Assembly (NCBI GenBank): GCA_902627745.1
Contig: CACOKG010000002.1
Location: 1-62,623 of the forward strand
Direction of reading: 5' to 3'
Length of the DNA stretch: 62,623 nucleotides
Source: an uncultured Pelagibacteraceae bacterium
GTDB taxonomy: Bacteria > Pseudomonadota > Alphaproteobacteria > Pelagibacterales > Pelagibacteraceae
Shown here: positions 30,390-42,037 of the stretch, piece after piece
How positions within the stretch are numbered: position 1 is the first letter of the stretch
Layout of the letters: each line of letters begins with the position of its first letter
Notes under the pieces: model-generated
Seen by the model: only the letters and a program-made list of their open reading frames with translations
Told to the model about the DNA's origin: nothing
Database searches by the model: none
Program-made: the position numbers and the translations under genes

Positions 30390-32125
30390 TACCTCTGAAA
30401 TTGTTTATCATGAAAATTTCTATAAGTCTTGGAATTGATTAATAAATCTGCATGTTTACCATTATCAATTATTTTTCCAGCGTCTATAATGTAAATCTTA
30501 TTAGAGTTTAAAATAGTTGAAAGTCTGTGAGCAATAACAATGGTGGTTTTATCTTTTGTTAAAATTTTCAATGCATCTTGAATTTTTGTTTCTGTGTCTG
30601 AGTCTAAAGATGATGTCGCTTCATCTAAAAGAATAATAGAACTTTTTTTAAGCATAGCTCGAGCTATTGAAATTCTTTGTTTTTCCCCTCCAGATAATCT
30701 CACACCATCCTCACCTATTAATGTTTCATATTTTTCAGGTAAATTTTCAATAAATTCTTTACAGTGAGATAGTTTAGCTGCTTCATAAATTTCTTCGTCA
30801 CTCGCATCTAAATTTGCATATTTGATATTATTTTTAATGGTATCATCAAAAAGAGTAGTTTCTTGACTTACTAAAGAGATATTTTTTCTTAATGAATGTA
30901 ATGTTACATTATAAATTGATTGATCATCTATTAAGATATCGCCTGATTTACAATCGTAAAATCTTGGGATTAGATTCAATATAGTAGATTTACCAGAGCC
31001 ACTATGTCCAACCAAAGAAGTCATTTTTCCACCCTCAAAATCTAAGCTTACTTCTTTTAAAACATCACCATCTGATTTTTTATAACTAAATAATACGTTT
31101 TCAAATTTAATGTTTGCTTGATGTATGTTAATTTCTTTTGCATTCTCTCTATTTTTGATTAAATTTTTAGTGTCAACTACTGGTAAAATTCTATTAGCTG
31201 CTGACAATCCTTGATTAACTATAATATTTAAAGTTGATAAAGATCTTACCGGTTGATATGCAAGCATCATCGCTGCAAGAAACGAGAAGAAATTGTTAAC
31301 ACTTAATTCGTTATTGACAATTAATTTTCCTGAGTAAAAGATTAAAATTGCAATCATGAATCCAGTAAGAATTTCCATTATTGGAGAGATTCTGACAATA
31401 ACAATTGCCATCTTTTTACTTTTTTCTTTTAGTTGATCTAAGTGTTCATTCGCTCGATTTTTCTCATACTTTTCTTTTTGAAAGATTTTAGTTAATTTGT
31501 GATTTTTAAAAAGTTCGACTAAATATCTTGTTAAGAAACCAGACTTTATTTGAGCCTCAGTTGTAACTTTACCCATTCTCTTACCCAGTGATCTGGCGGC
31601 AGTACTGGCTATAGGGATCAAAATTATCGCAATTAAAGAAAGCTTCCAATTTTGTAAAAACATTACAATTAATAAACCAATTAAAGTTAAGCTGTCTTTG
31701 AAAAGATTTAGAATTCCATTACTTAATAGATTGGTAATATGCGCAACATCATAAGTTAGGTTAGAAATGAATTTTCCTGAGTGTTTTTCATCTATAGATT
31801 GTGTATCAGCATTTATCAGAGTACCCAACATATCTATTTGAAGTTTTTTTTTAATCTCTTCAGCAACATTTATCATCATTATTTTTGCTAAATACAATGA
31901 GATACCCTTTGTTGCAAAAGCTAAAATAATTAGCAAAGGAATAAAAAGTAATAATGATTGGTCTTTTTGAATAAAAATTTTATCTATTGCAGGATCCAAT
32001 AGCCAAGCAATCGCCGATGTACTTCCAGCAACCAATAACGAAAAAAATATAGCTAAAATAATTTGTTTAAGATATTTTTTTGTATAATCATTATATAGTC
32101 TTCTGAATGTTTGAATTCTATTCAT
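30389..32125 (-). CDS. msbA: MsbA-type ABC transporter (permease-ATPase fusion)
   Basis: 6-TM domain; VGHSGSGKSTILNLIPRFYD, RLSGGEKQRISIARAML, ILLDEATSSLDSDTE. Confidence 0.85.
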   Translation of the reverse strand: MNRIQTFRRLYNDYTKKYLKQIILAIFFSLLVAGSTSAIAWLLDPAIDKIFIQKDQSLLLFIPLLIILAFATKGISLYLAKIMMINVAEEIKKKLQIDMLGTLINADTQSIDEKHSGKFISNLTYDVAHITNLLSNGILNLFKDSLTLIGLLIVMFLQNWKLSLIAIILIPIASTAARSLGKRMGKVTTEAQIKSGFLTRYLVELFKNHKLTKIFQKEKYEKNRANEHLDQLKEKSKKMAIVIVRISPIMEILTGFMIAILIFYSGKLIVNNELSVNNFFSFLAAMMLAYQPVRSLSTLNIIVNQGLSAANRILPVVDTKNLIKNRENAKEINIHQANIKFENVLFSYKKSDGDVLKEVSLDFEGGKMTSLVGHSGSGKSTILNLIPRFYDCKSGDILIDDQSIYNVTLHSLRKNISLVSQETTLFDDTIKNNIKYANLDASDEEIYEAAKLSHCKEFIENLPEKYETLIGEDGVRLSGGEKQRISIARAMLKKSSIILLDEATSSLDSDTETKIQDALKILTKDKTTIVIAHRLSTILNSNKIYIIDAGKIIDNGKHADLLINSKTYRNFHDKQFQR

Positions 32126-32991
32126 TATATGAATTTTCCTATAAGAATGTTACAAAATACAATAATCCCTAAATAATTATTACTTTTAAAAACTTTTAAA
32201 CATGAGGAAGGATTTTGAGTATCAAAATTTTTTATCTGATAAAAAAATAAATGTGTAATTGGAATTATAATGAATAAAAAATATAATTGATTAAAACTCA
32301 TTACAAACCCTCCAATTAAAAGCGATGCAGTTAAAAATAAATAACATAATATTAAAAAAATTTTTGCTGATCCCTTAAATTTTATTGAAGTTGATTTTAC
32401 ACCGATAATTTCATCATCTTTAATATCTTGGAATCCATAAATTGTATCGTATCCTAATGTCCAAAATATGGCTCCAACATAAAAAATGAGGGGTATTATG
32501 TCTAACTTTTCTGAAATTGAAGTCCAACCAAGTAACAGACCATAATTAAAAGTTATTCCTAGAAAAAGTTGCGGCCAATATGTAAATCTTTTCATGAGAG
32601 GATAAGTAAATGCTAAAGGCATTGAGGCAAGCGCAAGAAAAATTGTCAAATTATTAAAATTTATTAGAACTAAAAAAGCTAGTGAACACAGAATTAATGT
32701 ATAAAACATTCCAACTTTAACTGAAATTTTTCCTGATGCAATTGGTCTATCTTTAGTCCTAGAAACTTCTTTATCATATTTTCTATCCAAAATATCGTTT
32801 ACTATACATCCTGCAGATCTCATCAGGACCGAGCCAAGAAAAAAAAGTAAAAGATAGTAAAAATAAATTTGTAGACCATCGTTAAAATTATAGACAAGAG
32901 TCAACCCCCAGGCACATGGCCAAAAAAGCAACATGTAACCGATTGGTTTTTTTAGCCTTGTAAGTTCAATAAATAAATTTAATTGGTTCAT
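32125..32991 (-). CDS. ubiA: 4-hydroxybenzoate polyprenyltransferase
   Basis: RSAGCIVNDILDRKYDKEVSRTKDRPIASG; GYDTIYGFQDIKDDEIIGVKST. Confidence 0.92.
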   Translation of the reverse strand: MNQLNLFIELTRLKKPIGYMLLFWPCAWGLTLVYNFNDGLQIYFYYLLLFFLGSVLMRSAGCIVNDILDRKYDKEVSRTKDRPIASGKISVKVGMFYTLILCSLAFLVLINFNNLTIFLALASMPLAFTYPLMKRFTYWPQLFLGITFNYGLLLGWTSISEKLDIIPLIFYVGAIFWTLGYDTIYGFQDIKDDEIIGVKSTSIKFKGSAKIFLILCYLFLTASLLIGGFVMSFNQLYFLFIIIPITHLFFYQIKNFDTQNPSSCLKVFKSNNYLGIIVFCNILIGKFI

Positions 32992-33043
32992 AAAATTTTA
33001 CTTGTAAATAACAAAGGCAAGATTGATAATCAAATTGATTCGC

Positions 33044-33451
33044 ATGAATATAGATTACACAGTAACTGCATTAATGTTTCCTGCTATCCCATTAATAATG
33101 GGGGTATATTCTAACAGATTTCATACTTTAAGTTCCTTGATAAGAAAAATACATGATGAGTATGTATTTGAAAAACACACACCGCCTGAATGGAAAGATC
33201 AATTGATTAATTTAGAGAAAAGAATAGGCGTTTTAAAATTAAGTATCTTGTTTGCTGCTTTCGGATTTCTGTTCAATATGTTGACTGTTTTTGGGCTTTA
33301 CTTACAAGAACTTTTTATTGCGAGAATAATTTTTGGTTCGTGTTGCTTATCAATGATGATTTCAATCATATTTTTTATTATTGAAATTCAGATCTCAACT
33401 AAAGCTCTTAGACTTCATCTTTCTGATATGGATATTCAATTTAAGGAATGA
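33044..33451 (+). CDS. DUF2721-like membrane protein
   Basis: 135 aa; 3 TM; MFPAIPLIMGVYSNRFHTLSSLIRKIH. ATG at 33044 preferred to TTG 33023. Confidence 0.6.
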   Translation: MNIDYTVTALMFPAIPLIMGVYSNRFHTLSSLIRKIHDEYVFEKHTPPEWKDQLINLEKRIGVLKLSILFAAFGFLFNMLTVFGLYLQELFIARIIFGSCCLSMMISIIFFIIEIQISTKALRLHLSDMDIQFKE

Positions 33452-34412
33452 TTACTGCTGGACCAGTTAATAATCTTGCCTCTAAATCTTTGTGAGCTTG
33501 AACAGCATCTTTCAAAGAATATTTTTTTGAAATTTCTACTTTAAATTTATTAGATAAAATGGCATCAAAAACTTTTCTTGCTGACTCAACTAACTCTTCT
33601 CTTTTAATTGTATAATGTGCGATAGATGGTCTAGTAAAAAATAATCCTTTAGCATTTATATCTTTTTTAACATCAATCGTGTCAACATATCCAGATGCAT
33701 TACCAAATGCCACCATCATTCCTCTTATTTTTAATGTTTCAATTGAACCTTTAAATGTTTCAATTCCAACACCATCATAAACAACATCAACACTATTTTT
33801 TCCTATAATTTTTTCAATTTCTTCTGAGAAATTTTTTTCAGAATAATTAATTACGTGGTGACAGCCATTTTTTTTTGCGATTTCTTCCTTAGCTTTTGAG
33901 CCAACTGTTCCAATTACTTCTGCACCTAAAGAATTAGCCCAAGGACATAAAATTTGACCAAGAGCTCCAGCTGCAGCATGATAAAGTACTTTATCACCTT
34001 TTTTTAATGGATAAGCTCTATGTAATAGATACTCTGCAGTGATACCTTTTAGAGTTATACAAGATGCCACCTCATCAGAAATACCATCTGGAACAGAAAT
34101 TAATTTTTCCTCAGGCATAATTTGTTTTTCTGAATATGCTCCGATTGGCATTGATGCATGAGTAACTCTATCACCAACTTTAAATAATTTTACTTCAGAT
34201 CCTATTTCTTCAATAACACCACTTGCTTCGAGGCCAATACCACTTGGTAATGGAATAGGGTAGAGACCAGTCCTGTGATAAATATCTATAAAATTTAGAC
34301 CTATTGATTTATTTTTAATTAAGACTTCTTTTGGACCCGGTTTTCCTAAGTCTATATCCTTAATAATTAAAACCTCTGGTCCACCAAATTTCTCAATTTG
34401 TATCGATTTCAT
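33441..34412 (-). CDS. NADPH:quinone reductase (zinc-independent MDR family)
   Basis: GLNFIDIYHRTGLYPIPLPSGIGLEASGVIEEIG; VLYHAAAGALGQILCPWA. Confidence 0.88.
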   Translation of the reverse strand: MKSIQIEKFGGPEVLIIKDIDLGKPGPKEVLIKNKSIGLNFIDIYHRTGLYPIPLPSGIGLEASGVIEEIGSEVKLFKVGDRVTHASMPIGAYSEKQIMPEEKLISVPDGISDEVASCITLKGITAEYLLHRAYPLKKGDKVLYHAAAGALGQILCPWANSLGAEVIGTVGSKAKEEIAKKNGCHHVINYSEKNFSEEIEKIIGKNSVDVVYDGVGIETFKGSIETLKIRGMMVAFGNASGYVDTIDVKKDINAKGLFFTRPSIAHYTIKREELVESARKVFDAILSNKFKVEISKKYSLKDAVQAHKDLEARLLTGPAVIIP

Positions 34413-34415
34413 TTT

Positions 34416-35255
34416 TTATTTTACAAATGTGCCTTTATGATAATCTTGAACAGCCTGTAATATCTCTGCTTTAGTGTTCATTACAAAAGGACCACCTCTT
34501 GCGATTTCTTCATTTATTGGTTTTCCAGAAATAACTAAGAATTTTGCTTTTGATTTTGCTTTTACTTGTAAGCTTTCACCTTTAGAAAGTAATATTAAGG
34601 TACTATCCTTCACATTATCATGTTTTTTAGTACCTATTTCCACTTCTCCATCAATCAAATAAATAAAACTATTATGTGTAGAAGGAATGACAAAGTTAAA
34701 ATTTTTATCTTTATTTAGCTCAACATCAAAATAAACAGGCTCAACATTATGCCCTTTGACTGGACCCTCTGCTTTTTCAAACTTACCAGCTATAACTTTT
34801 ACTTTTTTATCATGATCTTCATGTACACTCATTTTATCTGCATCAATATAAATATACTCAGGTTTACTCATCTTTAATTTTGCTGGCATATTAATCCACA
34901 ATTGAAACCCATGTAACTTTCCTTCTTTCATCGCTGGCATTTCAGAGTGAATAATGCCACTACCTGTTTTCATCCATTGAACATCACCTGCTGTCATTTT
35001 ACCTTCACCTCCAGTGCTATCTTTATGCTCAAAATCACCTGCGAGCATATAAGTGACAGTTTCAATGCCTCTATGCGGATGTGGTGGAAAACCAGCTACA
35101 TAATCTTCACTATTTTCAGATCCAAATTCATCTAGCATCAAAAAAGGATCAAAGTAATTGGGTTCAACTCCAATACTTCTTTTTAACTTCACTCCAGCAC
35201 CATCTGAAGCTGGGATTGGATCAATAATTTGTTTAACTTCAATATTTTTCATCAA
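34416..35255 (-). CDS. pirin family protein
   Basis: PNYFDPFLMLDEFG, FPPHPHRGIETVTYMLAGDFEHKDSTGGEGKMTAGDVQWMKTGSGIIHSEMP. Confidence 0.94.
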   Translation of the reverse strand: MMKNIEVKQIIDPIPASDGAGVKLKRSIGVEPNYFDPFLMLDEFGSENSEDYVAGFPPHPHRGIETVTYMLAGDFEHKDSTGGEGKMTAGDVQWMKTGSGIIHSEMPAMKEGKLHGFQLWINMPAKLKMSKPEYIYIDADKMSVHEDHDKKVKVIAGKFEKAEGPVKGHNVEPVYFDVELNKDKNFNFVIPSTHNSFIYLIDGEVEIGTKKHDNVKDSTLILLSKGESLQVKAKSKAKFLVISGKPINEEIARGGPFVMNTKAEILQAVQDYHKGTFVK

Positions 35256-35288
35256 CTTTAATTAACGAATTAATTATTAATTTCAAGA

Positions 35289-35657
35289 TCACTTTTTATC
35301 TAAACAAAAACCTTTAGCACCATTAACTACCAAGAATAAAAAACCACCAGCTAAAGCGATGTTTTTAAGAAAAGCAGTAAGCTGTACCTGATCAGTAAAA
35401 TCATTATGAAAAATAATAGCTGTTGCAAAACAAAATAAACTTAAAGCTGCAGCAGCAATTCTAGTTTGATAGCCAATTACAATAAGAATGGGTCCAATAA
35501 TTTCAAGGGCAATTGCAGGTATAAGTAAAATACCTGGCAAACCAAAACTTTCCATCCAACCTATGGTGCCCTCGTAATTATTTATTTTAAAAATTCCATT
35601 TAAAAAAAATAATGCAGATATTAAAATTCTGCCAAATAGATCTAATACTTTCATCAT
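35289..35657 (-). CDS. DoxX family membrane protein
   Basis: GRILISALFFLNGIFKI, 4 TM, IALEIIGPILIVIGYQTRIAA. Confidence 0.88.
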   Translation of the reverse strand: MMKVLDLFGRILISALFFLNGIFKINNYEGTIGWMESFGLPGILLIPAIALEIIGPILIVIGYQTRIAAAALSLFCFATAIIFHNDFTDQVQLTAFLKNIALAGGFLFLVVNGAKGFCLDKK

Positions 35658-35754
35658 GTTATATTAATCTTTATAAATACAATGGCGGATAATACCCTTG
35701 TTTGCAAGTACAAAAAAAAATATTTTGTCACCTTAGGCCTTTATTATTCAAATA

Positions 35755-36417
35755 TTAAACTAATTGAATTAATTTATTAAGGTTTGTAATTTGATATTTT
35801 GGTTTAAAATCTAATTTATCAAAAATATTATTATTTCTATTTACCCAAATAGATTGGTAACCATAATTTCCACCACCAGAAACATCCCAAGTATTAGCAC
35901 TTAAAAATGCAACTTCACTTTTACTTATATTATATTTTTTAATAGGCATATCATAAACTCTAGAACTTGGTTTATAAACGCCAACTTGTTCTATAGAAAA
36001 TATATCATCAAATAAATTTTCCAAATCATTACTTTTTACTAATTCATCTAGAAGAGATGGAGTGCCATTTGATAAAATAGCTAATTTAAATTTTTTTTCT
36101 TTTAAAGCTTTCAAGGTATCCGGAACTTCTTTGAAAGGTGATAGTACTTTATATAAATTTAATAATTCATTTCTCATTGAAGGATCAATATCAAAAGTTT
36201 TCATTGATTTATCTAAACTATCTTCCGTAATTTGCCAAAAATCTTTGTGTCTGTTCATTAAACTCCTAAGCCAAGTATATTCTAATTGAGTGGTCCTCCA
36301 AAAATTTGCAAATCTCTCCCATTTATCTCCAATTTTATCTCTGCATTTTTCAGCAGCTGAGTTGACATCAAACAATGTTCCATATGCATCAAAAATTATT
36401 GCTTTAATATTTTTCAT
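35755..36417 (-). CDS. type II (L-2-)haloacid dehalogenase
   Basis: FDAYGTLFDVNSA, WRTTQLEYTWLRSLM, LSNGTPSLLDEL, SANTWDVSGGGNYG. Confidence 0.87.
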   Translation of the reverse strand: MKNIKAIIFDAYGTLFDVNSAAEKCRDKIGDKWERFANFWRTTQLEYTWLRSLMNRHKDFWQITEDSLDKSMKTFDIDPSMRNELLNLYKVLSPFKEVPDTLKALKEKKFKLAILSNGTPSLLDELVKSNDLENLFDDIFSIEQVGVYKPSSRVYDMPIKKYNISKSEVAFLSANTWDVSGGGNYGYQSIWVNRNNNIFDKLDFKPKYQITNLNKLIQLV

Positions 36418-36434
36418 AAATTAATTTAACATAT

Positions 36435-37136
36435 ATGAGTAATATAAGATTATTTTTTTCGAATACATTATCAAAAAATATGATTGATAAATTAGATAAA
36501 TCTCAATCTCATTATTTGACGAAAGTAATGAGATTAAAAAAAAATGATATTTTTTCTTTATTTAATAAAACTGGTGAATGGGAAGCAAAAATTTTGAATA
36601 TTACAAAAGATTTTGTTGAGTTTAAATCAATCAAACAATTAAGACAAAAAGAAAATAAAAAAGAATTATGGTTAGCTTTTTCTCCTATCAAATCAAATTA
36701 CCAAAACTTTATGATTCAAAAAGCAACTGAATTAGGTATTTCAAAATTTTTACCAATCATTTTTGATCGAACTATTGTAAGAAAAATAAATAAAGACCGA
36801 TTAGAAAAAATAGTTATAGAAGCATGTGAGCAATCAAATCGAATTAGTGTTCCAGCCATCGAGCAAGCGCAAAATTTAAAAAGTTTTCTAAATTCTAATT
36901 CAATGAATTTAATTTTCACAGATTTAAATTCAGAAAATAAAAAGATTGAAAAAAAAAATTTTTCAGATGAACCTATTTGTATCGTTATAGGCCCAGAGGG
37001 AGACTTCTCAGAACATGAAAGGCAGGAGATTCTCTCTTTTAAACGAGTACAAGCACTAAAAATTAATGACAATATTTTAAGATCAGAAACCGCAGTGATA
37101 TCTGCAATTTCGATCATAAATTATGTGATAAATTGA
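36435..37136 (+). CDS. rsmE: 16S rRNA (uracil1498-N3)-methyltransferase
   Basis: HYLTKVMRLKKND, QKATELGISKFLPI, IVIGPEGDFSEHE, LKINDNILRSETAVISAI. Confidence 0.93.
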   Translation: MSNIRLFFSNTLSKNMIDKLDKSQSHYLTKVMRLKKNDIFSLFNKTGEWEAKILNITKDFVEFKSIKQLRQKENKKELWLAFSPIKSNYQNFMIQKATELGISKFLPIIFDRTIVRKINKDRLEKIVIEACEQSNRISVPAIEQAQNLKSFLNSNSMNLIFTDLNSENKKIEKKNFSDEPICIVIGPEGDFSEHERQEILSFKRVQALKINDNILRSETAVISAISIINYVIN

Positions 37137-37196
37137 TAAATTGTCGCGAAAACTAAAGTGTAATTTTTACAAAAGGGCTTTATATAGCTAGTAAAA

Positions 37197-38009
37197 ATGA
37201 AAAAAATTTTATTTATATTTTCAAGTATTCTTATCTCTCAAAATGCTTTTGCAAATCAACCAGCTGAATGGCAATTAGGTTTCCAAAAAGCGGCATCAGA
37301 ATCGATGAGAGATATTGTAGCTTTTCACAATAATTTGTTATTACCAATAATAATTGCAATAAGTGTATTTGTTTTATTTTTAATGCTTTATGCTTGTGTA
37401 AGATTTAGAGCTTCAGCAAACCCTAATCCTTCAAAGAGAACACACAATGTTACTGTTGAAGTTTTATGGACTTTAATTCCTTGCTTAATTTTAATTGTAA
37501 TGGCGGTCCCATCGTTTAAAATTTTATATAAGCAAGACACGATTCCAAAAGCAGATTTAACAATCAAAGCAATTGGCTATCAATGGTATTGGGGTTATGA
37601 ATATCCAGACGAAAATTTGGAATTTGACTCATATATGATTGAGGAAAAAGATTTAAAAGCAAATCAACCAAGATTGTTAGCTGTTGATAATGAAGTTGTA
37701 GTTCCAGTTGGCAAAGTAGTAAAAGTTTTAATCACAGCAAATGATGTTTTACATGCTTGGGCTTTACCCTCATTTGGGGTAAAAAGGGATGCGGTACCTG
37801 GAAGGATTAATGAAACGTGGTTTAAGGCTGAAAAAGTTGGTACTTATTATGGTCAATGTTCAGAACTTTGTGGTATAAAACATGCATTTATGCCTATAGC
37901 AGTAAAAGTAGTAAGTGAAGATGAATATCAAGAATGGTTATCTGAGGCGCGCGTGAAATTTGCAAAAGAAGAAATTGAAAATGATAAACTTAAATTAGCA
38001 AGTAAATAA
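37197..38009 (+). CDS. ctaC: cytochrome c oxidase subunit II
   Basis: QWYWGYEYPD, HAWALPSFGVKRDAVPGRINE, GQCSELCGIKHAFMPI CuA motif. Confidence 0.97.
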   Translation: MKKILFIFSSILISQNAFANQPAEWQLGFQKAASESMRDIVAFHNNLLLPIIIAISVFVLFLMLYACVRFRASANPNPSKRTHNVTVEVLWTLIPCLILIVMAVPSFKILYKQDTIPKADLTIKAIGYQWYWGYEYPDENLEFDSYMIEEKDLKANQPRLLAVDNEVVVPVGKVVKVLITANDVLHAWALPSFGVKRDAVPGRINETWFKAEKVGTYYGQCSELCGIKHAFMPIAVKVVSEDEYQEWLSEARVKFAKEEIENDKLKLASK

Positions 38010-39644
<1,635 letters not shown>

Positions 39645-39667
39645 TAAAATAAGAGCAATAAGAACTG

Positions 39668-40579
39668 ATGGACAATTCAAGGCTAAAAAAAAGAAGCTTA
39701 AGCCAAGAAGATTTATTTAATCTTTCAGAGTTATTTAAGTTGATGAAGCCAAGAGTTATGTCATTGGTAATTTTTACTTGTGCAGTGGGTTTATTAACAG
39801 CACCCAACATTGTTTCAACTAAAGATGCAATTATTGGAATTCTTCTTGTTTCATTAGGTGCCGGAGCAGCTGGTGCTTTAAATATGTGGTATGAGTCTGA
39901 TCTCGATGCTTTAATGACCAGAACCTGTTTAAGACCAATCCCGACAGGGAAAGTTAATAGAAATCAGGCTTTGATATTTGGTGTTACATTATCAATAGTT
40001 TCGGTTGTAGCTTTAGATTATTTTACAAACAGAGTTTCTGCTGCAATATTATTATTAACAATATTGTTTTATGTTTTTGTTTATACAATTTGGTTAAAAA
40101 GAAGAACTCCGCAAAATATAGTTATTGGTGGAGCGGCTGGTGCTTTTCCTCCAGTTATTGGATGGACTATTGCTACAGGCTCAATATCACTTGAACCATT
40201 GACATTTTTTTTAATAATATTTTTTTGGACACCCTCTCATTTTTGGGCACTCAGTTTATACAAATCTGATGATTATAAAAAAGCCAAAATACCAATGTTG
40301 CCACTAACCAATGGAATAGAAAGTACCAAAATCAATATATTTATTTATTCTTTATTGATGATACCGGTAATTATTTTTCCATATTTGATTAACTTTGTTG
40401 GCTTAACATTTTTAATTCCAACATTGCTATTAACTTTTTATTACAATTTTTTATGTTATGAATTATTTAATTTTAAAAAAAATAGATTTGACTCTAAGAA
40501 AGCAAAAGCTATCTTTGGATATTCAATATTGTATTTATTCTTAGTTTTTGTTTTCTTTTTGATTGATAAAATAATATGA
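39668..40579 (+). CDS. ctaB: protoheme IX farnesyltransferase (heme O synthase)
   Basis: LMKPRVMSLVIFTCAVGLL, AAGALNMWYESDLDALMTRTCLRPIPTG, TPSHFWALSL. Confidence 0.95.
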   Translation: MDNSRLKKRSLSQEDLFNLSELFKLMKPRVMSLVIFTCAVGLLTAPNIVSTKDAIIGILLVSLGAGAAGALNMWYESDLDALMTRTCLRPIPTGKVNRNQALIFGVTLSIVSVVALDYFTNRVSAAILLLTILFYVFVYTIWLKRRTPQNIVIGGAAGAFPPVIGWTIATGSISLEPLTFFLIIFFWTPSHFWALSLYKSDDYKKAKIPMLPLTNGIESTKINIFIYSLLMIPVIIFPYLINFVGLTFLIPTLLLTFYYNFLCYELFNFKKNRFDSKKAKAIFGYSILYLFLVFVFFLIDKII

Positions 40580-40701
40580 TTACACCAGACAAAAAAACAA
40601 AAAGAAAAAATCTTATTACCGCCCTAGCAATTATTGCGTTCATGATTTTTCTTTTCTTTTTTACTTTATACAACACAGGGGTATTTGATAGGTCGATATG
40701 A
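40576..40701 (+). CDS. 41-aa single-TM protein in cox operon (CoxF-like); not in the supplied ORF track
   Basis: ATG overlapping the ctaB stop: MITPDKKTKRKNLITALAIIAFMIFLFFFTLYNTGVFDRSI*, ending in a 4-nt ATGA overlap with ctaG. Confidence 0.75.
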   Translation: MITPDKKTKRKNLITALAIIAFMIFLFFFTLYNTGVFDRSI

Positions 40702-41231
40702 TAGAAAAAAAGAAATTAACACCATTAGTTCTAGCTGGGATTTTTGTTTTGATGTTAGGTTTATCATATGCATCAGTTCCTCTTTATGAAATTTTTTGTA
40801 GAGTTACTGGTTTTGGAGGAACTACTCAAGTAGCAGACAAAGCGCCAAAAATTGTTTTAGATAAAGTAGTTAGTGTGAGATTTGATACCAATGTTAATAA
40901 TTTACCATGGGATTTTAAAGCAAAATCAAATGTGATGGATGTTAAAGTGGGTCAAGTAAACAAAATTGAGTTTGAAGTAACCAATAATAGCAATGAACCA
41001 ACTGCAGGTGTAGCAAGTTTTAACGTTTCACCCTCAAGCTTTGGAAAATATTATAGTAAACTTGGTTGTTTTTGCTTTGAAAAACAGGAATTAAAAGCTG
41101 GTGAAACTGCAACCTATGTGATGACTTTTTATTTAGACCCAGAAATGGTCAACGATGCTACTGTAAAAAATTTACAGGATGTAACTATGTCGTATACTTT
41201 TTTCTCGACAGATTACTATAAACAATCATAA
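40698..41231 (+). CDS. ctaG: cytochrome c oxidase assembly protein CtaG/Cox11
   Basis: YASVPLYEIFCRVTGFGGTTQVAD; SKLGCFCFEKQELKAGE Cu-binding CxCF. Confidence 0.96.
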   Translation: MIEKKKLTPLVLAGIFVLMLGLSYASVPLYEIFCRVTGFGGTTQVADKAPKIVLDKVVSVRFDTNVNNLPWDFKAKSNVMDVKVGQVNKIEFEVTNNSNEPTAGVASFNVSPSSFGKYYSKLGCFCFEKQELKAGETATYVMTFYLDPEMVNDATVKNLQDVTMSYTFFSTDYYKQS

Positions 41232-41240
41232 TCCAAAAAA

Positions 41241-42029
41241 ATGTCAGCTGAAAAAAAACACGATTACCATTTAGTAGACCCAAGTCCTTGGCCTATCTAT
41301 GTTTCATTCTCATGTTTAATTTTAGCTGTTGGCGCTGTTTACTACATGCATTATGAGGTTTCATGGGGAATGTACCTTGGATTTGCTTTATTAATTTATG
41401 GAGCATACATGTGGTTTAGAGATGTAGTAATTGAAGCTGAGCATCAAGGACATCATACACCTGTGGTTCAAATACATCATCGTTACGGAATGACTTTATT
41501 CATTGCCTCTGAGGTAATGTTTTTTGTTGCTTGGTTTTGGGCATACTTTGATGTGAGTCTTTTCCCAAATGACTTTGTTGGAAATGCATGGCCACCAAAA
41601 GATATAGAAACTTTTGACCCTTGGGATATACCATTAATAAACACATTGGTTCTTTTGTTGTCTGGAACTACTGTGACTTGGTCTCATCATGCTCTTTTAG
41701 AGGATGATAGAAAAGGATTTATTCAAGGATTAGTTTTAACAGTTATATTAGGAGTTTGTTTTACTGCTTTACAAGCTTACGAATATCATCATGCAACATT
41801 TGCATTTTCAGATCACATATATGGTTCAGTATTTTACATGGCAACAGGATTTCATGGTTTTCATGTGATCGTAGGTACAATTTTCTTAGCTGTATGTTTG
41901 TGGAGAGGAAAGTTAGGTCATTTCAACAAAGATCATCACTTTGGTTTTGAGGCAGCAGCCTGGTACTGGCACTTTGTTGACGTAGTTTGGCTATTCTTAT
42001 TTGCCGCGATCTATATTTGGGGAAGCTAA
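41241..42029 (+). CDS. ctaE: cytochrome c oxidase subunit III
   Basis: HDYHLVDPSPWPI, FIASEVMFFVAWFWAYFD, GFHGFHVIVG, WYWHFVDVVWLFLF. Confidence 0.97.
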   Translation: MSAEKKHDYHLVDPSPWPIYVSFSCLILAVGAVYYMHYEVSWGMYLGFALLIYGAYMWFRDVVIEAEHQGHHTPVVQIHHRYGMTLFIASEVMFFVAWFWAYFDVSLFPNDFVGNAWPPKDIETFDPWDIPLINTLVLLLSGTTVTWSHHALLEDDRKGFIQGLVLTVILGVCFTALQAYEYHHATFAFSDHIYGSVFYMATGFHGFHVIVGTIFLAVCLWRGKLGHFNKDHHFGFEAAAWYWHFVDVVWLFLFAAIYIWGS

Positions 42030-42037
42030 TTTGAACC

